DNA of 7,483 bases from Actinobacteria bacterium UBA3120 (GTDB taxonomy: Bacteria; Actinomycetota; Actinomycetes; S36-B12): contig DEZY01000043.1 of the NCBI GenBank assembly GCA_002365735.1, forward strand, positions 23,217 to 30,699, read 5' to 3'. Both the position numbers and the translations under genes were made by a program. Of the stretch, positions 1 through 6,060 are shown one piece after another. A model generated the notes under the pieces. The model worked only from the letters and a program-made list of their open reading frames with translations, was not told where the DNA came from and did not search any database. Numbering within the stretch: the stretch's first letter is position 1; every line of letters begins with the position of its first letter.

Positions 1-553
1 TGCCAATAATTGGGTCTCCACCGATACCGACACAGGTGGAAAAGCCAAAATCGCGGAGTTCGTACATCATTTGGTAGGTCAAAGTTCCAGATTTTGACAC
101 CAGCCCGATTCGGCCCGGCTTAGTGATGTCAGTGGGAATAATGCCTGCATTGGACTTTCCCGGGCTAATGATTCCTGGGCAGTTTGGCCCAATGATCCGG
201 GTGGTTCCCGCGTTCACGGCGTATTGGTAGAACTGAGCGCTGTCGTGAACCGGAATGCCTTCCGTGATTACAACGCAGAGTGGCATTTTTGCGTCAACCG
301 CTTCTTGGACCGCACCTTTAGCAAATTTGGGTGGGACAAAAATTACCGAAACATTCGCACCTGTTGCAGCAATCGCCGATGCGACGTCGTTGAACACTGG
401 GATTCCGTCAACGTCGGCACCAGCTTTGCCCGGAGTTACGCCCGCAACAACTTTTGCGCCACTTTCGACCATGCGGCGCGTGTGCTTTGTGCCCTCGGAC
501 CCGGTCATTCCCTGAACGAGAATTTTGCTATCTTCATTGAGCCAAATTGCCAT
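1..553 (-). CDS. sucD: Succinyl-CoA synthetase (ADP/GDP-forming) alpha subunit, 3'-truncated by window edge
   Basis: The alpha subunit of succinyl-CoA ligase converts succinyl-CoA, phosphate and ADP/GDP to succinate, CoA and ATP/GTP in the cytoplasmic TCA cycle. The first 184 residues are in the window, against about 290-300 for the family. The start is [10 protein letters not shown], followed by the CoA-binding Rossmann region with [11 protein letters not shown] at residues 15-25. Then come ITEGIPVHD (96-104), [18 protein letters not shown] (121-138) and [12 protein letters not shown] (151-162), all hallmarks of SucD. The phosphorylated catalytic histidine of the C-terminal domain lies outside the window. 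The ATG at 551-553 is the canonical start and is preceded by an AAGGGAG ribosome site about 9 bases upstream. It follows sucC by 52 bases on the same strand and is surely co-transcribed with it. The reading frame is intact to the edge. Confidence 0.97.
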   Translation of the reverse strand, partial: MAIWLNEDSKILVQGMTGSEGTKHTRRMVESGAKVVAGVTPGKAGADVDGIPVFNDVASAIAATGANVSVIFVPPKFAKGAVQEAVDAKMPLCVVITEGIPVHDSAQFYQYAVNAGTTRIIGPNCPGIISPGKSNAGIIPTDITKPGRIGLVSKSGTLTYQMMYELRDFGFSTCVGIGGDPIIG

Positions 554-557
554 CGGA

Positions 558-605
558 TTACGCTCCCTTTCGAGCTGCTGCGAGTTCAGCCACCCGACGC
601 GCTGC
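558..605 (-). other. Remnant in-frame 3' coding tail of sucC
   Basis: Directly after the sucC TGA, the same frame has 15 codons, [15 protein letters not shown], and then TAA at 558-560. This resembles the family's conserved C-terminal helix (M. tuberculosis SucC, from memory, ends TMDEAADKAAELASA). The segment is therefore better explained as former, or still translated, sucC coding sequence than as a designed intergenic spacer. It also holds the sucD ribosome site. Confidence 0.7.
563..569 (-). promoter_or_regulatory. Ribosome binding site of sucD
   Basis: On the minus strand, AAGGGAG lies about 9 bases before the sucD ATG. It sits inside the apparent remnant of the sucC 3' end (558-605). 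In the presumed ancestral arrangement, SucC translation would have ended 4 bases before the sucD start, which favours translational coupling. Confidence 0.75.
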
Positions 606-1730
606 TCAGTCCATGGTGTCTACCAGTTCAATAAATTCGTGGTTTGCATTGTTGAGAATCGCGCGGCCTTCGACCGCGTTATTACCGTCGATTCGGGCAA
701 CAATCGGTTTAGTGACACGCTCGCCCAGTTGGTCAACCGCCTGCAGAATTCCGTTAGCCACTGCATCACATGAAGTAATGCCGCCAAAAATATTTACGAA
801 CACGGCCTGCACATCTGGATCGTTAAGGACAATGTCGAGCCCGTTAGCCATCACTTCAGCTGATGCGCCTCCGCCAATATCAAGGAAGTTCGCGGGCTTG
901 ATATTGCCGAACTCTTCACCGGCGTAGGCGACAACATCAAGCGTGCTCATGACCAGGCCTGCGCCATTACCAATAATGCCAACGTCGCCCTGCAGCTTCA
1001 CGTAGTTCAAGCCCATGGCTTTGGCCCGAGTCTCGATGTCGTCGGCGGCCGAGTCATCAAAGCCCGCCTGCTCTGGCTGGCGATACCCGGCGTTGTCATC
1101 AATAGTGACTTTGCCGTCGAGCGCAAGCACCTCACCGGTCGGTGTCAGCACTAGTGGGTTCACTTCGACCAAGGTTGCATCTTCGGCAACCATGACTTCC
1201 CAGAGTTTGACTAAAATGTCTGCGACCTGTGCCTGGATTGCTTCATCGAATTTTGCTGCAGCCGCGATCTCCCGCGCTATTTCTGGAGTGACACCCACAA
1301 GGGCATCGACCCTAATTTTTGCAAGTGCGTCAGGGTTGTTAACTGCTACTTCTTCGATTTCAACTCCACCCTCGACACTGGCCATGGCAAGGAATGCTCG
1401 ATTGGCCCGGTCAAGGAGGAAAGATACGTAATACTCCTCCGCGATATCGGCTGCGTGGGCAACAAGGACCTTGTGGACCGTGTGACCTTTAATGTCCATA
1501 CCCAAGATGGCGGTTGCCACTTCGCGTGTTTCAGCCGGGTCTTTGGCCAGTTTGACTCCCCCGGCCTTTCCGCGACCACCGGTTTTCACTTGGGCCTTAA
1601 CAACCACCGGACCACCAATTAACTCCGACATTGCCACGGCAGCGTCAATGTTGCTACAGACATCACCCGCGGTAACGGGAAGCCCATGCTTTCCAAAAAG
1701 CTGCTTGGCTTGGTATTCGTACAGATCCAC
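606..1730 (-). CDS. sucC: Succinyl-CoA synthetase beta subunit, apparently short at the C-terminus
   Basis: The beta subunit (ATP-grasp fold) binds nucleotide and pairs with SucD. The protein is 374 residues and begins with the canonical [12 protein letters not shown], read from a GTG start. Visible motifs are [10 protein letters not shown] at 51-60 (ATP-grasp nucleotide loop), [12 protein letters not shown] at 98-109, VEVNPLV at 188-194 with the metal-binding Asn191, Asp205 in [14 protein letters not shown] at 254-261, NFLDIGGGA at 281-289 and NIFGGIT at 313-319. The start is supported by homology and by AGGGAG five bases upstream. The protein stops at TGA right after VDTMD, whereas relatives such as mycobacterial SucC (387 residues, from memory) continue with a tail like xAAxxAAELA. 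The same frame after the TGA reads [15 protein letters not shown] and then TAA, so the stop looks like a nonsense change of one codon (for example GGA to TGA). The protein is probably still functional, because the missing part is only a terminal helix. Confidence 0.96.
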   Translation of the reverse strand: MDLYEYQAKQLFGKHGLPVTAGDVCSNIDAAVAMSELIGGPVVVKAQVKTGGRGKAGGVKLAKDPAETREVATAILGMDIKGHTVHKVLVAHAADIAEEYYVSFLLDRANRAFLAMASVEGGVEIEEVAVNNPDALAKIRVDALVGVTPEIAREIAAAAKFDEAIQAQVADILVKLWEVMVAEDATLVEVNPLVLTPTGEVLALDGKVTIDDNAGYRQPEQAGFDDSAADDIETRAKAMGLNYVKLQGDVGIIGNGAGLVMSTLDVVAYAGEEFGNIKPANFLDIGGGASAEVMANGLDIVLNDPDVQAVFVNIFGGITSCDAVANGILQAVDQLGERVTKPIVARIDGNNAVEGRAILNNANHEFIELVDTMD

Positions 1731-1735
1731 TGTGG

Positions 1736-1741
1736 CTCCCT
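1736..1741 (-). promoter_or_regulatory. Ribosome binding site of sucC
   Basis: AGGGAG on the minus strand, five bases before the GTG start at 1728-1730. It decides the start in favour of this GTG, in agreement with the conserved N-terminus. Confidence 0.8.
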
Positions 1742-1752
1742 AAATCAACGTG

Positions 1753-1781
1753 ATTGTATTAACGACCGTGGTGCAGACCAA
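1753..1781 (-). promoter_or_regulatory. Promoter of the sucCD operon
   Basis: On the minus strand, TTGGTC (1776-1781) is followed by exactly 17 bases and then TACAAT (1753-1758), a good sigma-70/SigA-type -35/-10 pair. Transcription would begin near 1746, giving a 5' untranslated region of about 16 bases that holds just the ribosome site. This suggests sucCD is transcribed independently of the upstream B12-subunit gene. Confidence 0.65.
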
Positions 1782-1812
1782 GCCTATTGACTTCCGGACA
1801 GCGACCAGCACC

Positions 1813-1827
1813 AGATACATGTGATCT
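1813..1827. promoter_or_regulatory. Near-palindrome upstream of the sucCD promoter, possible operator
   Basis: AGAT-ACATGT-G-ATCT is a dyad with a single inserted base, lying about 30 bases upstream of the sucC -35 box. Its placement suits an activator or repressor site. It is equally the first non-coding DNA after the B12-subunit gene, and no known operator was recognised. The 1731-1842 gap otherwise holds the sucC promoter and ribosome site and nothing resembling a strong terminator. Confidence 0.25.
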
Positions 1828-1842
1828 TGCACGCATTGGGGA

Positions 1843-2253
1843 TTACCGGTTGAGCGCTACGTGCTCGTTAACCCAGTCGACGACGCTTTGCGAAGTTGTC
1901 CCGGGGGTAAAGATTTCCGCTACTCCCGCTGATTTAAGAATCGGGATATCGGCAGCGGGGACAATCCCGCCACCGAATACGACGATGTCAGAGGCTCCTG
2001 CTGCGGCTAATTCAGCCATGAGCTCAGGGAAAAGTGTGAGATGTGCTCCGGAGAGAATCGAAATCCCGATTACGTCGGCATCTTCTTGAACCGCCGTGGC
2101 GGCAATGGCTGCCGGGGTCTGGTGCAGGCCGGTGTAAATCACTTCACAGCCAGCATCGCGCAGTGCCCGTGCAATTACCTTTGCCCCACGATCATGCCCA
2201 TCTAACCCGGGCTTAGCGATCACCACTCTCACGGGGCGAGAAACTGCACTCAT
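1843..2253 (-). CDS. Stand-alone cobalamin-binding small subunit of an acyl-CoA mutase (methylmalonyl-/isobutyryl-CoA mutase type)
   Basis: This 136-residue protein is a complete B12-binding Rossmann-like domain. It would carry adenosylcobalamin for a separate large catalytic subunit that interconverts acyl-CoA isomers, such as methylmalonyl-/succinyl-CoA or isobutyryl-/butyryl-CoA. Visible motifs are LDGHDRG at 17-23, containing the DxHxxG signature (D18, H20 as lower Co ligand, G23), then the S-x-L motif in ISILSG (64-69) and FGGGIVP (93-99) for the nucleotide tail. The length equals that of IcmB-type small subunits (about 136 residues, from memory). The start at 2251-2253 (MSAVSRPVRVV) is preferred over the in-frame start at 2295, which would add a non-conserved stretch overlapping the divergent gene's promoter. 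No Shine-Dalgarno sequence is present, and TAGCAT seven bases upstream suggests a leaderless transcript. The large subunit is not in the window, so the substrate cannot be fixed. Confidence 0.9.
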   Translation of the reverse strand: MSAVSRPVRVVIAKPGLDGHDRGAKVIARALRDAGCEVIYTGLHQTPAAIAATAVQEDADVIGISILSGAHLTLFPELMAELAAAGASDIVVFGGGIVPAADIPILKSAGVAEIFTPGTTSQSVVDWVNEHVALNR

Positions 2254-2333
2254 GTACCAAATGCTACCGCACAGGGTAAACCAGATTTGTGGCACTCAAT
2301 TCCACTCATAACTCACGGCCTAGGATTGCGCAC
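2254..2333. promoter_or_regulatory. Divergent promoter region between the B12 subunit and malic enzyme genes
   Basis: Eighty bases separate the two divergent start codons. On the minus strand, TAGCAT (2261-2266) is a -10-like box ending 7 bases before the B12-subunit ATG. On the plus strand, TAGGAT (2321-2326) ends 7 bases before the malic enzyme ATG. The AGGA inside the latter could alternatively act as a ribosome site with 8-base spacing. No convincing -35 box was found for either. A weak CACA/TGTG inverted repeat is present near 2270-2292. Shared regulation of the two genes is possible but not shown. Confidence 0.45.
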
Positions 2334-3716
2334 ATGACCCAAGCACCCGGCTACTCGATTACTATCCGAATGCACGTAACGCCAGAACTGCACGCATCTG
2401 GTCAGATAGTTGCCGCTGTCACCGAAGCCGGTGCGGTCATCACCGGGCTTGATGTTTCAGACCCGGGAACTGAAACGACCGTGGTGGATCTCAGCGCCCT
2501 CGCACATGACCCCGACCACGCCGAGTCGCTCCGGGACACGCTCAACGCACTTAGTGGGTGCAAAGTGGACCAGATCAGTGACTCCGTGTTCCTTGTCCAC
2601 CTTGGCGGCAAAATCGAAGTTGGTATCAAAGTTCCGATGCGTAACCGCACCGATCTCGCTCGCGCCTACACCCCCGGAGTTGCCCGAGTGTGCACCGCGA
2701 TTGCCAACAATCCGGCAGATGCCAGAAACCTCACGATTAAGCGCAACACGGTGGCCGTTGTCACCGACGGTTCGGCGGTACTTGGCTTAGGAAACATTGG
2801 TCCTGAGGCAGCGATGCCGGTCATGGAAGGCAAGGCGGCGCTGTTCAAAAAATTTGCCAATGTCGATGCGTGGCCCATCTGCCTCGACACCCAAGACGTG
2901 GACGAAATCGTTCGCACCGTTGAAATTATTGCCCCCGGCTTTGGCGGAATTAACCTTGAAGACATTTCGGCACCGCGTTGCTTTGAAGTTGAGCGACGGT
3001 TGCGCGAGCGACTCAATATTCCTGTTTTCCATGATGACCAACACGGTACTGCGGTTGTAGTGCTTGCCGCACTTATAAACGCGTCCAAGCTGGTTAATAA
3101 GGAGCTTTCGTCCCTGTGCATTGTCATGTCGGGAGCGGGAGCTGCGGGCGCCGCAGTCGCGCAGCTTCTCCTGCATGCTGGCGTCCAAAACATCATGCTC
3201 TTTGACTCCAAAGGCGCAATTTCTACCAACAGAACTGATCTGGACCCTGATCGTACTGAATTAGCCACCCGTACCAACTTGGAGAAATTCAGTGGGTCAT
3301 TACCTGAAGCCCTTGTGGGCGCAGACGTCTTTGTCGGCGTCTCCCAACCGAACCTGATCACAGCCTCAGATGTTGAAAAAATGGCCAAGGATCCGATTGT
3401 TTTCGCTCTGGCGAACCCGGACCCAGAAATCAATCCAATTGAGGCGGCCAAATTCGCCAAAGTGGTAGCAACGGGGCGCAGTGACTACCCCAATCAGATC
3501 AACAACGTCCTTGCCTTCCCGGGAATTTTCCGAGGGCTCCTCGACAGCGGTACAGTTCACATTACACAAGAGGTTCTGATGGCTTCGGCACTGGCGATCG
3601 CTGAATGTGTCAACGAAAAGGCCCTTTCTTCCGTGTATATCGTGCCGAGCGTCTTTGACAATAGCGTGGCACCTGCAGTTGCCGCGGCAGTAATCGCGGC
3701 AGCAAAGGAAAAATAG
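2334..3716 (+). CDS. Malic enzyme with N-terminal ACT-like domain (malate to pyruvate, NAD(P)-dependent)
   Basis: This enzyme oxidatively decarboxylates malate to pyruvate and CO2, linking the TCA cycle to pyruvate. Length is 460 residues. Residues 1-85 form an ACT-like regulatory segment (GYSITIRMHV start, alternating beta/alpha pattern). The malic enzyme core follows: RTDLARAYTPGVARV (105-119) with the catalytic Tyr112, MEGKAALFKKF (164-174) with catalytic Lys167, and metal ligands in NLEDISAPR (207-215) and FHDDQHGTA (232-240). The cofactor fold GAGAAG is at 267-272, then ANPDPEI (360-366) and SDYPNQINNVLAFPG (383-397). The start at 2334 is chosen because residues before it, from a GTG at 2289, look non-coding. 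Asp291 at the end of the second cofactor strand is compatible with NAD but not decisive. The gene is divergent from the B12 subunit and convergent with pcrA, ending 8 bases before the pcrA stop. An ACT domain often means control by an amino acid or other small ligand. Confidence 0.95.
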   Translation: MTQAPGYSITIRMHVTPELHASGQIVAAVTEAGAVITGLDVSDPGTETTVVDLSALAHDPDHAESLRDTLNALSGCKVDQISDSVFLVHLGGKIEVGIKVPMRNRTDLARAYTPGVARVCTAIANNPADARNLTIKRNTVAVVTDGSAVLGLGNIGPEAAMPVMEGKAALFKKFANVDAWPICLDTQDVDEIVRTVEIIAPGFGGINLEDISAPRCFEVERRLRERLNIPVFHDDQHGTAVVVLAALINASKLVNKELSSLCIVMSGAGAAGAAVAQLLLHAGVQNIMLFDSKGAISTNRTDLDPDRTELATRTNLEKFSGSLPEALVGADVFVGVSQPNLITASDVEKMAKDPIVFALANPDPEINPIEAAKFAKVVATGRSDYPNQINNVLAFPGIFRGLLDSGTVHITQEVLMASALAIAECVNEKALSSVYIVPSVFDNSVAPAVAAAVIAAAKEK

Positions 3717-3724
3717 TTCCAGGA

Positions 3725-6013
3725 TTAGAGCTTCTCAACGGGGGCGTAACGCAAGAGCAGGCGCTTAACCCCTGATGCACCAAAATCAATAGTTGCATCA
3801 GCGCGATCACCGCTGCCACCGCTCTCAATGACTGTTCCCATGCCGAATTTTTCATGGGTGACCCGATCACCAGCATTGAGTGAGATGGCGTTGGCGCTCA
3901 CACTCTTGCTGCCGCCTCGCAATGGTGAATCTGGCCCCGACCAAGTGGACGAGCCAAAATTGGAACTGGGGGCAAACATGGGTGGCGCTTCGCGTTCCCA
4001 GGTGAGGTTGTGCTCGGGGATTTCATCGAGGAAGCGGCTTTGTGGGTTAGCCGCCGGGCTCCCCCAGGAAGACCTGGTCAACGACCGGCTCAGATAGAGG
4101 CGCTGCCGGGCGCGGGTAATACCCACATAAGCGAGCCGTCTTTCTTCTTCCAATTCGCGCGCCTCACCTAGAGATCGAGAGTGTGGGAAAATTCCCTCTT
4201 CCATTCCGGTGAGAAACACTGTGGGGAATTCGAGGCCTTTTGCGGTATGCAGGGTCATCAGGGTTACTACCCCACCATGGTCTTCACCGTCAGGGATTGA
4301 ATCAGCATCAGCAACGAGGGCCACATTTTCCAGGAACTCAACGAGCGTCCCCTCTGGGTTATCAACCAAGAAAGCTGTCGCAACAGATTCTAATTCGGCC
4401 AGGTTTTCAATCCGACCCTCATCTTGTAGATCTGTTGATGCCCGCAGTTCGGAAAGGTACCCACTCTGCTCAATCGCCGCCTGAATTACGACGGCGGGTT
4501 CTGTGCCTGATTCGAAAAGGGTTTGTAGCCCGTTCATCAAATCAACGAACCCTGCGATGGCGCTCATTGAACGGGTCGCCAGCCCCGGTACGTCGGCTGC
4601 CCGCCGCAGGCTGTCAAAGAAGGTGATGCGCTCGCGTTCGGCGTAGGCACCGATCATCGCTTCAGCCCGGTCGCCGATCCCGCGCTTTGGGGTGTTAAGA
4701 ATTCGGCGTAGTGACACTTCATCCGCCGGATTCACGATTGTGCGCAGATAAGCCAAAATATCTCGGACTTCCTTGCGTTCATAGAAGCGAACCCCACCCA
4801 CAACTTTGTACGGCATCCCGGTTCGAATAAATACTTCTTCCACTGCCCGCGACTGGGCATTGGTTCGGTAGAACACCGCTGTGTCTCCTGGACGAGAAAT
4901 TCCCTCGTCTGACATGCGGTCTATCTCGCGGGCAATAAATGAAGCTTCATCATGTTCGTCGTCGCCGACATATACCTTGATGAGATCCCCATCGCCAGAA
5001 TCGGTCCAAAGGTTCTTTGCCCGCCGTGATGTGTTCTTCGCAATCACGGCATTGGCCGCTGACAAAATCGTTTGCGTTGAACGGTAGTTCTGCTCCAGGA
5101 GAATGGTGCTGGCATTTGGATAATCCCGCTCGAACTCTTCAATGTTACGAATAGTCGCCCCACGAAACGCATAAATGGACTGATCGGCGTCACCCACGAC
5201 ACACAGTTCACCCGGGGGTGGTGAATCGGGAGATGCAGCAACCGTTCCGACCAATTCCTTGATTAACATGTATTGAGCGTGGTTGGTGTCTTGATATTCA
5301 TCTACCATGATGTGACGGAATCGGCGTCGATACATGTTGGCGACTTCAGGAAAGAGTTGCAATAGCGCAACCGTTGAACCAATCAGGTCGTCGAAATCAA
5401 AAGCGTTGGCAAGGGTCAGTCGATTTTGGTATTCGCGGTACACCTGAGCGATTACGGATTCAACAGCTGCGTCTTTATCTGAAGACAACTGCGTATTAGA
5501 CAAGAAAGTTTCGTGGTCAATCAACTCATTTTTTGCCGATGAGATTCGAGAAAGTAGCATGCGGGGCTTGGTATTCTTCGCGTCAATAGTGAAATCGCGC
5601 AAGATTAATGTAATGAGTCGCAGCGAGTCCTGGGTGTCATAGATGGTGAAGTTACTTTTGACTCCTAAACGATGGGACTCGGCGCGCAAGATCCGAACGC
5701 AGGCACTGTGGAATGTGGAGACCCACATGGTGCGACCGGCCGGGCCGACAATGTCAGCGACCCGCTCTTTCATTTCCGCGGCGGCCTTATTGGTGAAGGT
5801 GATGGCGAGAATCTGCCCAGGTGTTGCATCACCGACTGCCAGTAAGTGTGCGATCCGGCGGGTCAGTACTCGAGTTTTACCCGATCCGGCGCCGGCAACT
5901 ATCAGTAGCGGGCTACCTCGATGCTCAACGGCCGTGCGCTGAGCGGGATTGAGATCCTCGAGTAATTGATCCCCGTAGAGCACGATAAATTGGGATTGGC
6001 TCGAATCAGACAC
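3725..6013 (-). CDS. pcrA: ATP-dependent 3'-5' DNA helicase PcrA/UvrD (UvrD1-like)
   Basis: This superfamily 1A helicase acts in nucleotide excision repair, replication restart and clearing RNA polymerase from DNA. It is 762 residues, a normal length. Motifs in order are the Q motif LNPAQ (21-25), Walker A AGAGSGKT (40-47), Ia ITFTNKAAAEMKERV (71-85), Walker B VDEYQD (237-242), III GDADQSIYAFRGA (274-286), IV QNYRS (308-312), IVa GVRFYERKEVRDILAYLR (407-424), V LHTAKGLEFPTVFL (588-601) and VI RRLAYVGITRARQRLYL (625-641). Residues from about 712 (LNAGDRVTHEKFGMGTVIE) form the C-terminal Tudor-like module, which in PcrA binds RNA polymerase. This separates PcrA from RecB/Rep-like relatives. The start is GTG at 6011-6013. 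No ribosome site is evident, but TAGACT ends 6 bases upstream, so a leaderless transcript is plausible. It lies 47 bases downstream of the secreted-protein gene on the same strand, and no motif is damaged. Confidence 0.97.
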   Translation of the reverse strand: MSDSSQSQFIVLYGDQLLEDLNPAQRTAVEHRGSPLLIVAGAGSGKTRVLTRRIAHLLAVGDATPGQILAITFTNKAAAEMKERVADIVGPAGRTMWVSTFHSACVRILRAESHRLGVKSNFTIYDTQDSLRLITLILRDFTIDAKNTKPRMLLSRISSAKNELIDHETFLSNTQLSSDKDAAVESVIAQVYREYQNRLTLANAFDFDDLIGSTVALLQLFPEVANMYRRRFRHIMVDEYQDTNHAQYMLIKELVGTVAASPDSPPPGELCVVGDADQSIYAFRGATIRNIEEFERDYPNASTILLEQNYRSTQTILSAANAVIAKNTSRRAKNLWTDSGDGDLIKVYVGDDEHDEASFIAREIDRMSDEGISRPGDTAVFYRTNAQSRAVEEVFIRTGMPYKVVGGVRFYERKEVRDILAYLRTIVNPADEVSLRRILNTPKRGIGDRAEAMIGAYAERERITFFDSLRRAADVPGLATRSMSAIAGFVDLMNGLQTLFESGTEPAVVIQAAIEQSGYLSELRASTDLQDEGRIENLAELESVATAFLVDNPEGTLVEFLENVALVADADSIPDGEDHGGVVTLMTLHTAKGLEFPTVFLTGMEEGIFPHSRSLGEARELEEERRLAYVGITRARQRLYLSRSLTRSSWGSPAANPQSRFLDEIPEHNLTWEREAPPMFAPSSNFGSSTWSGPDSPLRGGSKSVSANAISLNAGDRVTHEKFGMGTVIESGGSGDRADATIDFGASGVKRLLLRYAPVEKL
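3772..3801. repeat. Perfect 8-bp inverted repeat near the convergent gene ends
   Basis: CTGATGCA (3772-3779) and TGCATCAG (3794-3801) flank a 14-base loop. The repeat lies inside the pcrA 3' end, 56-85 bases past the malic enzyme stop. No T-tract follows on either strand, so it is not a canonical intrinsic terminator. It may partly result from coding two similar Ala-containing segments in PcrA. Confidence 0.35.
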
Positions 6014-6019
6014 TAAGTC

Positions 6020-6025
6020 AGTCTA
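6020..6025 (-). promoter_or_regulatory. Putative -10 box for a leaderless pcrA transcript
   Basis: TAGACT on the minus strand ends 6 bases before the GTG start. A transcript starting at or next to the GTG would have no 5' leader, which fits the absence of a Shine-Dalgarno sequence. No well-spaced -35 was found. The 6014-6060 gap shows no terminator for the upstream gene, so read-through transcription is also possible. Confidence 0.4.
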
Positions 6026-6060
6026 GGCCCAGCCCCCGACAATAAGATCAATGGCGAATA

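Noticed and set aside
606..608. TGA read as an amino acid through an alternative genetic code
   Set aside because: TGA is used as the terminator of the exported-protein gene at 6061, no other conserved gene here has an internal TGA, and TAA and TAG end the rest. A single mutation or error in sucC is simpler.
224..634. Plus-strand open frames across sucD and the sucC-sucD junction
   Set aside because: They overlap the conserved SucD coding sequence in antisense and have no protein-like pattern.
1768..1836. Small 25-codon frame between the B12-subunit gene and sucC on the minus strand
   Set aside because: It has no ribosome site, no recognisable pattern, and covers the -35 region of the sucC promoter, so it is most likely chance.
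2270..2292. CACA/TGTG inverted repeat in the divergent region as an operator
   Set aside because: Only four bases per arm match, which is expected by chance; it is mentioned only as a weak element.
2289..2333. Extended start of the malic enzyme at GTG 2289
   Set aside because: The added 15 residues look non-coding and would overlap the promoter region, while the ATG at 2334 has suitable upstream signals.
2666..3460. 264-residue open frame antisense to the malic enzyme
   Set aside because: It lies wholly opposite a gene with every catalytic motif intact, and its Ser/Arg-rich composition with no recognisable motif is typical of an antisense shadow.
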